Source of the DNA: Ephydatia muelleri
Lineage: Eukaryota > Porifera > Demospongiae > Spongillida > Spongillidae
Assembly (NCBI GenBank): GCA_013339895.1
Contig: JABACO010000014.1
Span: forward strand, 1,465,046 to 1,529,045
Reading direction: 5' to 3'
DNA length: 64,000 nucleotides
In this document: positions 26,371 through 39,689 of the stretch, piece after piece
How the letters are laid out: every line of letters begins with the position of its first letter
How positions within the stretch are numbered: the stretch's first letter is position 1
Notes under the pieces: generated by a model
The model's database searches: none
The model's input: the letters and a program-made list of their open reading frames with translations, nothing else
What the model was told of the DNA's origin: nothing
Made by a program: the position numbers and the translations under genes

Positions 26371-27063
26371 TTAATTAGCTGCATTTATGGTGCCATAAAT
26401 GACGTCACAACAGCGCTGTGCTGGGAAGGGAGGAGTACTGCAGTAGTACGCGTAAACTGGATAACTCCTCTGGTACGAGGAGTACTGGTGAGTGGCCTGG
26501 AACGGACCCAGGGTTGCCGTCTTTTGAGAACTGTAGGTGCCATCCCCCCAACTCACGTACCATCTGCCAGAGCAAAAATGTAATGGAAGGAAGAGGATTA
26601 ACGCAGTGAACAGTTTATAACCTGTTGGGATAATACTACATCATAACAGTGTGCCTTTTAGCTTACAGGAAGCCTCCAGCTGGCTGGGCAGTACACGTGC
26701 CCCAGTCGACAATGATGGCAACGTCACCACGGTAACCGGTATCCCTCGTTATCAAGGAACCTGTAATACCTCCCTGCGGCACGATCTTAGGGCAGCATCC
26801 TTTTTGTCCACCTGCATATTGTTACACATTCATTATTTTCAATTCAATACTAGATGAAGTCTAGTAGCATTCCGCGTGCATGGTTTTCTGCAGTACTGTA
26901 TCGGCAGGTATCGTATATAGTACGTACCAGGTGATATGATGCTCAACAGTTCTTCATAGGCCTTCTGCGCCCCTTGGTAGTCGCAAGAGTCGGCGCGAGT
27001 CCCGCTCAGCAAGGCACACGTACATGTAATAGCGAGAGTTAACACGGCAGTGAGTGTTGTCAT
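26371..27063 (-). CDS. secreted PKD-like Cys-patterned protein, copy C (alpha)
   Basis: Exons 27063-26928, 26811-26667 and 26563-26371 on minus, phases 1 and 2, 157 residues, all borders GT-AG. The product differs from copy A only by isolated residues (for example Arg for His just before the signal cleavage site). The signal peptide, seven-Cys pattern and 'SWGDGTYSSQKTATLGPF' PKD-like region are intact. Intron 1 is about 310 bp shorter than in copy A and lacks its T/G tract. The gene is head to head with copy D, 2.46 kb apart. Confidence 0.86.
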
Positions 27064-27128
27064 GTTTCAACTGCTGAGAGACAAGTTTGCTTAAAAGCTA
27101 CAATGACAAGCTCAGTGGTGTACGCTTG

Positions 27129-27137
27129 TTATATATA
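27129..27137 (-). promoter_or_regulatory. TATA box of copy C
   Basis: TATATATAA on minus, 66 bp before the start codon, as in copy A. Confidence 0.6.
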
Positions 27138-27139
27138 CT

Positions 27140-29440
<2,301 letters not shown>

Positions 29441-29444
29441 GGTG

Positions 29445-29452
29445 TATATAAA
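29445..29452 (+). promoter_or_regulatory. TATA box of copy D
   Basis: TATATAAA 74 bp before the ATG that matches the copy B start. Confidence 0.65.
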
Positions 29453-29518
29453 ACCGCCGTACTGATACCTATATATATAACGATCTGAGTGGAGCTATTG
29501 CACATTCAACAGATGACT

Positions 29519-30185
29519 ATGAATATGAAGCTGCTAACAGTTTCTCTGGCGATCGCTTTTGTGACCTCGTCATATGCTGAACCCACGTGCGACTATCGGG
29601 CGGCAATGTACGGTTTTCAAGAGATGAGGAATCTTACCAATCTAGGTATGCGTTAAGCGCCATGCTGGGGCAACCAGCGTACACCCAGCACCAATTCCCC
29701 ACCCAATCCATTCCCATGATTCGTATTTCAAATCGCTATCCGTTTTGTTGCAGCCTGGGCATCGGGTTGCTGCCCCGTCATTGTCAGTCCTAGCCCCACT
29801 GGTTCCGTTATCGAAGGGTATTCTGGTTACAGAGGCAATGCAGCTGTCATTGTTGACTACGGAACCTGTACGGCACAGCCGGATGGGGGTCTTCTGTAAG
29901 TTTAAGTGCATACAAACGAACCATGCATTCAGATATAACATTCCCGCATTCAATTTTGTCCCCGCATGCTATATATATATATGATATTGCAGGTGGTACG
30001 TGAGTTGGGGAGACGGTTCTTTCGACTACCAGAGGACGACAACGCTCGGTCCATTCCAAGTCGCCCACCAGTACGCCCGGACTCCTGCCACCTACTCCGT
30101 GTTCGCGTACTACTGCAGCACGCCACCGCCCCCTTATGAGCCTTGCTGCGATGTACTGTACCGAAGCATTTATGTTAATTACTGA
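29519..30185 (+). CDS. secreted PKD-like Cys-patterned protein, copy D (beta)
   Basis: Exons 29519-29645, 29754-29895 and 29993-30185, phases 1 and 2, 153 residues. An upstream in-frame ATG at 29,513 would add two residues. I keep the start shared with copy B, where the upstream codon is not ATG. Exon 1 differs from copy B at three bases. From intron 1 through exon 3 the two are identical except for a TA-repeat length. The seven Cys and the PKD-like motif are intact. Confidence 0.87.
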
Positions 30186-30442
30186 GGTACTGAGACCTTT
30201 TGTGCTGTCGAGTGTATCCAGCCATTCAACTGTACAGTACATATCTTAGCATTGCAGATTATATGAATTGAACAGTTATACGTATACAGTATGCATGCAT
30301 GCAAGTAGCCCAAATAGTGCGGTATGCATGCGCCCTAATTTGAGGATCATATGACTAGCATTCGAGCGATCTGGTCTCCATACCATTTATGCCGACGTCA
30401 AAGCAATGTTCTGAATGGATTCGTGGATTCATATGTTAAATC
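30186..30442. other. downstream flank of copy D; duplicated unit stops here
   Basis: Matches the flank after copy B up to about 30,442, where similarity ends and unrelated sequence begins. The missing continuation of the unit appears at about 44,475. Confidence 0.6.
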
Positions 30443-31550
30443 ACATAATATTTGTAGTAATAGGTATTATAGAAGTCATGGCCAGAAATGGAGGACATGA
30501 GTGAATATGTAAAGTTGCGATAGAGATTTGAGAATTCTGATTTCACCAATAAATTTGTCACCTTTTTAAATGATTTATCATTTTTCAAGACAAGAAATTA
30601 TTAATTCAAATCAATTAACTAAAATTATTTTTTTCAAATTGAATTCCAAACACGTTCAGTATTTGCTAAAATTCGGTCTGATTATAATATACGTGTATCA
30701 TGAAAAGAACATTAAGCATCCATTAACTAAATTCAAGACAAATTAATTGCAACCGAGCATAATTAATTATATTCCTAAACGTATGTCATTATGCAATACC
30801 TTGCGTCATCTTTTAAATATTGATGTGTCGTCTGCTCACGAGACTTCTGCTCTCGAATAGTACGATACAACCTCTGTTTCTGCAAAGATAAAAACGATAC
30901 AACTACGGTACGCCCACGCTTATGAGGATTGATGCAGCGCAAGTGCGCAAATTAAAAATTCTGCGTGCCAGACTAGTGTATATTAACAACAGGTCCTGAC
31001 ATGTTTTTGTTGTTGCCGAAACACTATCAAACCTATACCCTACATACCATGCGCAAATTTAGTTGAGCGTTTTATTAGTTTCCCTGATACCAAGTCATTT
31101 CGTGCATTTCTCACGCGACACAATAGTGGAACTAATCATGATAACCGATTGAGTAGTAACACGAAGTGTCGCTATATCAGGCGGGAATGAGAATGGTAGT
31201 GGTATTTTACAGTTTCGTTCGAGTACGTTTTAAGCCAAAGCGTTCGAAGCCATCAAACAGCACATGGGCTGTTGTATACATGTAGCTCACGATTATTTCC
31301 CCATCTGTATCGTTTTTAATGTGCTGGTGCAATTTGGTCATATCAGCAAAAATCAATAGTGGGTCTTTTAAAATAATTGTTGGATTCGGGGATAAAAACA
31401 TGAAGTTAAAGCAAGATCCCACAATATACATTTTACCATACAGCAAATGTGTAGTATATGATGCGTTGAAAATAGGAAGTCCATAGCAGTTGTGTAACAT
31501 GTGTGATTACAAGGAGATGTACATTTATGATTTCTAAAATCAAATTTAGG
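30443..31550 (-). other. AT-rich stretch with one exon-like segment
   Basis: Mostly no signal. On minus, 30,880-30,803 has a pyrimidine-rich acceptor, 78 open bases reading 'KQRLYRTIREQKSREQTTHQ' and then a GT donor, which looks like a real charged-helix exon. The 31,500-31,207 minus segment is open for 97 codons but resembles nothing known to me. These may belong to an unrecognised minus-strand gene or a decayed one. Confidence 0.25.
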
Positions 31551-31636
31551 AAAGCGTCACATATGAACAGCTACATGTAAAAGCCTGAAATAACTGGTTG
31601 CTATGCATCAGGTTCACAAAAGTATAGTGGAAAAGC

Positions 31637-32060
31637 CCGCTACATGTACATGATTATCTGTTGGAATGCACCATTTTATCACATTCATAGGCCAGTGGAT
31701 ATTTGAAGGCAAACATTATGAACTCCTGCAGGCAACATCATGCAGAGCTCATTCAAAACATCTATAGTACAAGAGTAGCAAGAGAGACAATATATAGGTC
31801 ATAAGTGCAGACAACTTATAGACCTTATTCACAGCATGGTCTAGCTGCGGCCAGAGAATCTATTCCTGAACTGCTTTCACATTGATCAGCTGAATTAAGT
31901 CAGGATGAGGTGGATACATGCATGTGCCCACTACATGATTATCTGTTGGAACATACTATCACACCCATTTAAAGTTCATAGGCCTGTGTATGTTTGAAGG
32001 CAAGCATCATGAACTCCTGCAGGCAGCATCATGCATGCAGAGCTCATTCTAAACATTGCA
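31637..32060 (+). repeat. imperfect direct duplication of about 130 bp
   Basis: 31,637-31,765 and 31,918-32,060 share long runs ('GATTATCTGTTGGAA', 'GAACTCCTGCAGGCA', 'CATCATGCA'), separated by about 150 bp. They look like an old local duplication or two ends of an unrecognised element. Confidence 0.7.
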
Positions 32061-32113
32061 GCTAATTGTAAAAAAACATTGCAGTATATACATGTACATG
32101 TTTTCATGTTTTA

Positions 32114-32734
32114 GAAGAGAGACAAAAAGGGGGTTACAAATCCTTTAATTCGGAAGACTTCATTCAATCCGATCTTTTTTACACTTGGTTGGGACACTTT
32201 TTTTATCATCTTGGGGACGCTTGTCGCATCCATTTTCCAGTGGAAATGAAAAGTGCAATAAGATGGTCCAAGAAATTTATCAATAGAGAGGAAGATGGTG
32301 CTCTAAAGTTAATACTTTGAGTGTACGTGCATCTTGTGAAGTATATAATACTATAAAACATACATGACCAAATCTAAACACAGGTACAAGAAAGTTCAGT
32401 CTTAAGTTTCATCAAGTTCTTTAGATAAACGCCACTTCTTGATCTATATCTTTATTATGCAGATGGCGTTATTAAGAAGACAATGACAAGCACTTGTTTC
32501 CATGGAAATGCAATTATCTCTTATCATTGCCTGAATCATATCGTCATTTCTTATAAATATGATATCAGTAGTCCAAAACACTGTGTTGATGTGTACACTG
32601 TACTAAAAAAGACGGCTATACTTAAAGACATTGCAATAAGTATACCAACCTCTGAAATTACTCATGTAGAGCAGTTATTTCACCTTTCTGTAAACATGTA
32701 TACAGTGCTGCAGCTGCCTGACTCTGGATGTTGA
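32114..32734 (+). CDS. unrecognised coding-like exons
   Basis: 32,114-32,320 is open and reads like a folded protein ('FIQSDLFYTWLGHFFYHLGD', then 'EMKSAIRWSKKFINREEDG'), with an acceptor-like TTTTAG just before it. It ends at a TGA. 32,461-32,734 follows an acceptor-like TATGCAG and is open for about 90 codons to a TGA. There is no frame conflict within each piece and codon use is ordinary, but I recognise no family. It could be a host gene lacking its 5' part or a transposon gene. Confidence 0.35.
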
Positions 32735-33036
32735 GTGTTTTAATTTAGGAAGTAAATGCATACCTCCCCTGCTTAGATTGGGCATCTGGAAACATACAGT
32801 ATGTTGAAAGGGAGCTTTGTCTAAGGTTATTAGGTTAAGCCTGCCTCCTGTCTGCAACTCTCCCCTCTATATACAACTTATCCCCAAACTAGATTATCCC
32901 TTTGTCTGATTCCAGGTATTGTACTACTGTTAATTCTTGGGAAAGCAACCATTCAGTCCTATTGACAACCTGATTTTGTTTACCCCCCATCACTTCACTT
33001 GTGCATTGATTGTACTTTATACACTTATTTTCCCCG

Positions 33037-33477
33037 TCATACATCAATGGCTGCAAAGTTAGTTTCTCGCATCTGAGATCTGGTTTTCTGCATTCCTCCT
33101 TCATGCCAATATGCTGCAGCATGTTTGGTGTAGTGCCTCTTCTCTCTGGCATACTGTTGTAGTAACTCCAGCCTGTGCTCAGCCAACATCATTTCTGCAA
33201 GAGCATCCCAACAATTACTTGAAAAATAGTTGCGTTTGGTGTCATCGTTGTGCTTCTCAACACCTATACATGAAGTTACCGATATAGATTATGTTAAAAA
33301 CTTTACAAATTTACCTTGGCAAGAGAATTTGTTTAATGTTTCCAAACTGTCGTATGGCATCGGAACGTGGTACATCATGACATGAAAGTAAGGAGTTACA
33401 ACTTTCTTTTGGTGACCATCACTCTTTATCCGCAAAAAGAGTTGAATCCAACTTTGAGCCAGCCAGAATTGGTCACA

Positions 33478-33555
<78 letters not shown>

Positions 33556-34400
33556 TGTGTTTGTGTGTTGATGTGTACCTTCAAATGTATTTCATCTGCA
33601 GCATTTAGTGGAGGTGTATGTACGAGCTTTTGTTAACTGCATGATATGGTAACTCGCTAAAAAGCATTGCAAGTTCGTGGTAGAAGGTATCACTTACTCC
33701 ATACCTATCAAAAAGTATAGAACTCGCAAATCCACTGTGTCCTCGTTCTTGGAGCCGCATCATCTGAGAAAGGTCTTGCCAGAAGTGGTGGGACTTTCAG
33801 CGACTCTGCAACAAGCCCATAAGTAGACAAAAACTCCAACGCCTTGTTTGCATGTTCAGACACCTCTTGGATTTTTCTTCGTGCATGCCGGTTGCTGACT
33901 GCATCAATCTTACCTCCTGGGTTGTTCTGTGAGTCCTGGGCTTCACTCAACGCATCTTTTAGGTCCTGCATGCACAAGACTTCAATGAGCATCCGCGCTT
34001 CTTCATTCATATAGGTAACTTCGTTTAGCTCGCTTAGTAATTCCGCAGCACGCGCGGAAATCGTTTCACCATTCAGGATAGTTATCGGGGTGGAACGAAG
34101 AAGTGCATTCTTTCTATTCACGCCTCTGCAGCTCTTACTTTTGAAACCACGCCAAGTGATTTACGGTAAAGTAAATCCTTTAAGCGCGCTGCTTCTGGAT
34201 TCAGCGTAAATTGCTTCGTCCACGATCGATGTACTCGCTTGCTAGTGCTACGAAGCTTGTATTCTTCTCTCGATTATTTGCCCAGTCGCCCAATACACGA
34301 TTGGGTATGGACAGACAGCAGACACCATCAGGGTCGACGGATCCTTCAATTGCTGGCGGCAACTGGTCCTTCTCCGTGATTCGTTGATTCCATTTGAAGC
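33037..34400 (-). CDS. unrecognised protein with conserved TPYxH...QGxEKxND region, probably transposon-derived
   Basis: Two clean minus-strand exons, 33405-33315 and 33263-33037, join in frame: 'VVTPYFHVMMYHVPMPYDSL', 'FSCQGVEKHNDD', then a basic helical tail 'LLQQYAREKRHYTKHAAAYW', then stop. I have seen this TPY-H / QGxEK-ND arrangement in repeated invertebrate proteins that are often element-linked, but I cannot name the family. Upstream exon candidates are 34,121 to about 33,708 (137 open codons, acidic and helical) and about 34,330-34,150 ('FTLNPEAARLKDLLYRKSLG'). Their frames do not join cleanly by obvious introns, so the gene may be decayed. A GT array (33,480-33,570) lies in the intron before the TPY exon. 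Confidence 0.45.
33480..33570 (+). repeat. (GT)n microsatellite
   Basis: GT repeat of about 90 bp with a few interruptions at its right end. Confidence 0.95.
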
Positions 34401-35517
34401 ACTAATATATCAATGCCGCAACGGCAGTGTATGCGTATATACCGATAAAAGTTAAATCAATGCTGCATTGTCACACCACCACCACCACGACCATGCAGAG
34501 TTAAGACTCTATCCAGATATCATTTGTAAAAAAAGAACTGGTTTGCGGGTTATTTTCATGAGACGTGTTTGCGTGGCATACTGCATGGTCTGCGTACGCG
34601 CGAATACCTGCATATGTGTCCGCATACAGCTATGTACGTATGCAGGTATGGCATAGCTCTGTATACCCATGGGCGTACGCAGCTTCAGGAATTTAGTTTA
34701 CATGCATAATACGGCAAGGGCGGACACAGGAGAGGGGTTTACAGGTCAGACCCGCGATACGAAAAGCGGAGGGGGGGGGGGGGGGGGGGCCTTCAGGCCC
34801 TTTATCCACCCCTGTACGGTATACTCAATGGTGATTGTGACCTCGCTTTTGGGAGGGGATCCAACCCCCCCACCCCACCCCTCTGCGTAGAATACGGCAC
34901 GTTGTCACGCAGTGGTACGTCCTGCTATTTTTGATAATGTGTGCGTACGGCCTTGCAGTTTACAATGTTAAATAAGTCCAAAGCCAAGCAGCTCTAGCTC
35001 TATGGCAGCTACTCATAATACATTATACATTGAAAACGTGACGTATTATTCATGAATAATTCATCATATATTGTCCCAGATTTTGAAGTAGGGTACACTA
35101 AAGTGACATTCTAATCTTGTGTGTAGGTCTGAAAAATATACGACTTGATCTGAAGGTTATCTCACTAGTTCAGCCTTCATATTCCATCCGGTAGACTTGA
35201 AGTTTCTGTCAGAGTAATTGGAAATAAATAGAACAAGCAAAACAATGGCATGTTCCATGTACAAAGTATGTAATAAACACAAAACTGCGTTTCTAATTTG
35301 TACTGAACACATTTTAACGGAGATCTGAATGTGAAAAAGATATTCTATTATTATTACTACCATAATCTGCCTGGTAGACTTAAGATTTAGCTTCCGTACA
35401 AGAACCATGCCTGTTAGTAGACATTTCTCCATTCACTTCCCGTTCAATAAATTTTATACGCGTGACGCGGGTATTCAATTATTCATGTCCGGGATTGCTG
35501 GACATTTGTGGGTGTCA
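34401..35517. other. no gene seen; G19 tract
   Basis: A run of 19 G lies at 34771-34789, flanked by 'GGGCGGACACAGGAG' on the left and 'CCTTTATCCACCCCTG' on the right. This resembles the GC-rich ends of the MITE at 55,803, so a degraded MITE is possible. Nothing else is recognisable. Confidence 0.35.
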
Positions 35518-36370
35518 TTGTTAGATGTCTGGTCTTAAAGCAGCCAGACTGTATGTCCCTGATTGTAGAATGCATCTAGAAGCATCTTCGCACGTGATGG
35601 ACCGGCGCTATTAAAAGCTGTGACAACCTGGCAGAGAGGAAGCATCACACCTGACGTGGGAACTTGGCAGGCAGTGGTTGTATGCTGAGTGTGTGCTTTG
35701 TGTTGTTTGTGTACCGCTGTGATTTGGCTATTTGAGAATCTGCACAACTCGGTAGTTCTAGCGCAGCGCGTACGTTGGCCACACTCACAGTCTCAGTCAC
35801 AGTTACTACAATCGGCGACGAGGGAAATTAGCTTCTGTTGTGGATGGCGTCTCTCCTGGAAACTGTAGGGGCATTTCAAGAAGGACAGGAGAACTGGACA
35901 TGCTATTGCGAACGCGGGAACAATGTTTTCAGGCTAACGGAATCGGTGACGAAGGCAAACGCAGAGCTGTCCTCCTTAGCGTTTGCGGCGGCTCCGTGTA
36001 CCAATTGATACGCAACCTGGTGGTGCTTGGGAAACCTTCAGACAAGTCCTTCTCTGAGCTGGTAACACTTGTTCGTTTCGTACCCAGACCCACCATGACG
36101 TAAGCGTTTACTACGACAGTGCTGTCGCTAAACGCTTACGTCATGGTGGGTCTGGGTACGAGACTACTTCCCATCCGCTACAGTGCAACGCTACAATTTC
36201 AACTCTCGGTCGCAAAGGGACGGGGGTCGGTATCACAGTTTGTCGCTGAGCTGCGTAAACTTTCAGAGCACTGCGACTTCTGGAGGATATGCTACGGGAC
36301 CGTCTTGTATGTGGCATTCGGGACGTCAGGGTACAGCGGAGGCTGTTAGCCGACATGTTTCCCATCCATA
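35518..36370 (+). mobile_element. Ty3/Gypsy element: LTR, primer site and gag part (fossil)
   Basis: An LTR-like stretch starting TGTTAGATG (about 35,518) ends near 35,810. It is followed by CGGCGACGAGGG, the primer-site context also seen in the other Gypsy copy here. A gag open segment follows ('EQCFQANGIGDEGKRRAVLL', 'QLIRNLVVLGKPSDKSF'), with later gag sequence up to about 36,350. A fold-back of 33-bp arms interrupts it. pol and the second LTR are absent, and the copy is broken. Confidence 0.7.
36078..36161. repeat. 84-bp fold-back with 33-bp perfect arms
   Basis: Arms 36078-36110 and 36129-36161 are exact reverse complements. The 18-bp spacer contains its own CGACAG/CTGTCG inverted pair, so almost the whole segment can fold. 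It sits inside the gag fossil. Confidence 0.9.
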
Positions 36371-36379
36371 TATAGATGT

Positions 36380-38830
36380 TCATATTTTGTTACAATCTAT
36401 ATAGGTGAATGGTTTAGATGAAGGAACATGCAGAATATGCTTGTAAAATACATTGAAGATGAAAAGGAGTGCTGGGAGGATTATCTAGATTCTTGCGTAT
36501 TCACATACAATACGTCAAAACATGAATCATCAAAGTTTACACCATATGAGGTCACGTTTGGACGCCGAGCTCTATTACCTATTGAGTTGGGTACACCAGA
36601 TAAATCACTGTTGATGGAGCTAAATGATGAATTGGTGGGAAAAACATGCAGTGTTAAAAGAAGGTTCTTGAATCTGTCAAGAAGAATATAATCATTGCTC
36701 AGGTCAAACAAAAGGAGCAATATGATATTAAGCATGCAAAACCAGAGGTTTACAAGCTTGGTACTATTGTCTTGAAGAAAGATTTTGCATGCAAGAAAAG
36801 AGCTGATGGGAAAATGGATTTCCGATGGGTGGGCCCATACAGAATAGTGAAAGCATTAGGCAGAGGACTGTACATGGTTGAAAGTGTTCAGAATGAAGAT
36901 GTTATTCCAAGAATTAATGGTGTATACACCGTGAATTCTTGGAATAGCATCATCATTCTGAACACATTTGAAGAAGTATCATACTCCTAGTGTTGAAAAG
37001 GTTACTCAAAACTATACCTTTGTTGCAATTTGCCTTGAATTTTTAGAGTTCTAGTGATGATGATGCCAGTGATGCAAAGATTGAAGTAATGACAACTGAT
37101 GCCAGTGATCCAAAGAATAATGATGTGTCTGAAGTTGATGACAATGATGATGTGTCTGAAAAGGTTTCAGGTGATGATGCCTCCACGGACACCAGCAAAA
37201 CAGCATGATGAGGGAAAGTGTGAGAGTGATGTAATATGTGCATCACATGATCAAGGTAAGTGTTCAGCAATTTCATTCTTGTTATATGATATGTATACTT
37301 TTGTTATAACCTAGCTGATAGGAATTATAATAAACATAATGCATACATTTCATTGTGCACTCCTTAGTGTATACTCCTTTGTGTATTGTTTTGCTAATGG
37401 TGCTGGGCATAATTTACAGTAACCTGTGTTATTCAGTAGTGATGTCTATATAACTGATGAGGTATTTTTGGACTAAGAAAGAATAAACTGGGATCTCCAA
37501 TTTATATAGTATTATGATATTATAGAGTGACAAATTCAAAGTATAATATACATGTATAACATATATCTAACATCACATGTGACCTAAGCTTAATTCAATT
37601 TTGTTATTGTGTTGCATATTTTTGCTGCGGCTATAGATGGTGGGGAAATAAAGATGTGTCTCGATTTGCCATTTTAGCCTCTGATACAGCATCAGCAACA
37701 CAGACTATTCTAGTAACACCACAACCTCCTAAAGATACACCACTACAGTCGACAACAAGCCCTTCAGAGATTGATCTCAAACAACCACGTATGTGATATT
37801 TTACCAGTTTAATTACATTAAACATGGCTTGCACTTCAAGTGTGAAATTTATGTGCAGAACAAAAATTCATGTGTGTAAATCTTATTTTTCAGAAGTTCA
37901 TGACGATTGTCTACCTTCCAATACTCTCCATACTGCAAAACATCAGAACACTGGAGCAAAGATTTTGTACAGTGCACTTAGCTAGAAACATGAAGCACAA
38001 CCAATGTAGCAAGAAAGAAGCTGAAAAACAGAGGATTATTGTTGATGTGGATACATATGAAGTGAATAAAGCCACTAAACCTGATTAAGATTGGTGGATA
38101 GAGGAACTCAATTTACTACTCGCAGATAAAGACATAATCGTAACAGGCAAGTGGCTATCAGAACCAAACAGCTGGTCAAGTTCTTCTTGCTAAGCAGTTT
38201 AAGCATCTGTGGGGTGGAGCAGGTTTTCAAGAGGTGGGGTGCAGTTTTGCTATGAGTTTTGATATAGAAACATGCAAGTTTATTCAGATTCTGCACAATC
38301 CAGCAGGCCACTGGTTAACAATCAGTAATGTGGAAACATAAAATCCAAACATTATAAATGTATATGACAGTTTGAATTCTTTGTGCAGTAGTAACGTGCA
38401 GCAACAGATCACATACTTATTGAAAAGTCTTAAGCCTCACATTTTGTTACAATTCATTGATATACATCTACAAGATGGAGGAAGTGATAGTGGACTACTG
38501 TCTTTAGCTTATGCAACTGCTCTATGTCTTAAAAAAAGCCCTGGCAGTTATATGTTGGAACAATCATCACTAAGACAGCACTTTGTTCAGTGTCTTGAAA
38601 GTCAGCATTTCACTATGTTTCCTGTAAAAAGTGAACAACGTAATGGTCTAAGAATCCGCTCAAAACAAACCATCACCGTGTATTGCACATGCAGGATGCC
38701 AAAGGTCAATGGAATATCAATGATATGTTGCAATAACTGCAAAGAGTGGTTCCATGGAGTGTGCATTGCATTAATACCAGAGGAAATAAAAGGAAAGAAA
38801 TGGTTCTGTCCAACGTGCTGTGCTGCATAG
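36380..38830 (+). mobile_element. Ginger1-type transposon fossil: integrase end, GPY/F, Ulp1-like protease, PHD finger
   Basis: Plus-strand segments in order: the end of an integrase core (36,428-36,690, 'NMLVKYIEDEKECWEDYLDS', 'FTPYEVTFGRRALLPIELG'); a GPY/F module (36,772-36,990, 'MDFRWVGPYRIVKALGRGLY'); an Asp/Ser-rich linker (37,050-37,208); spacer exons; a Ulp1/C48-like protease region (about 38,120-38,630, 'HNPAGHWLTISNV' and 'GLLSLAYATALCLKK'); and a C-terminal PHD finger (38,680-38,828, C4HC3: 'YCTCRMP', 'MICCNNCKEWFHGVCI', 'WFCPTC'). Some Ginger1 elements are known to carry Ulp1 and PHD domains, which fits. The left part is missing at its junction with the Gypsy fossil near 36,370. 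Terminal repeats were not found. It is broken. Confidence 0.65.
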
Positions 38831-39009
38831 CTCCTTAACCAGTTCATTTGTTTTTTGCTTTACATGTATGTACCAGGTATTCAGCATGTGCATTGATCAT
38901 TCATAATCTCAGTGGTATTCGATGTATGCAGAGTATTGCCACGTTGTGGGTCAGAAAGAATATATTATTGCAATATAATTTACTTCATTTCAATTTAACA
39001 TTTTAAATA

Positions 39010-39205
39010 AGGGGGACTGTCTATGGCAATTAAGGGGGGACCAGGTGTAGTGCTATGGATGGTCCTATGGAGACTGTCTGCAGTGCTTTAGATGGTCCTA
39101 TGGGGACCATCTGCAGTGCTTTAGACAGTCTGGGGGGACCATCGGTAGTGCCACAGATGGTCCGGGGGGGGGGGGGGGGGGGGGGGGGGGGAGGGGGGGG
39201 GGGGG
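39010..39205. repeat. minisatellite of about 42 bp units ending in G tract
   Basis: About four imperfect units built on 'GTGCTTTAGATGGTCC' and 'GGGGACCATC' precede a 42-bp nearly pure G run (39164-39205). Units contain paired GGACCAT/ATGGTCC words, so the block is also hairpin-rich. Confidence 0.75.
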
Positions 39206-39549
39206 TGAATATTAGGGGGGACCAACGATAGCATGACAGACCTTTACACAGAATATATTAACTGGCCTACAAATCAGTACTTTCGTACTATTCATTTCAT
39301 AATACTATTATAGTTGTATTAAATAGATATACAAGTACACATAGTAGGAAGTGCTTCAAGTGTCTATGGAGGCCGAATATATCACATAGAAGATTGGCCA
39401 GTTTTGAGTGGGCAACTTGTAACAATATAAAAAGTTTATGCCTGTATGGATAGGGTAAAAAATAAAATACAAAGGCACTGTCCAAGAAGAAAGACACACC
39501 ACATACACACACAAATACCCAAATAGACATACACACAAACAGTTTCTTT

Positions 39550-39687
39550 TGAGGCCTGGGCAGTGGTGATGATCTCCAGCAGAGGCATCTTCTCCATGGG
39601 AGAGTAGTGCATGCTTAGCACCTGATCGATGCAAGGGAGGACATCAATAAAATCACAGTCATAAGGTATGCCCACGCACAACCCCAT
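39550..39687 (-). CDS. unrecognised exon-like segment
   Basis: On minus, 39,687 to about 39,550 reads 'GIPYDCDFIDVLPCIDQVLS' and then 'SPMEKMPLLEIITTAQASKE', with ordinary protein-like composition, before dissolving into repeats. I do not recognise the family. Confidence 0.25.
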
Positions 39688-39689
39688 GT

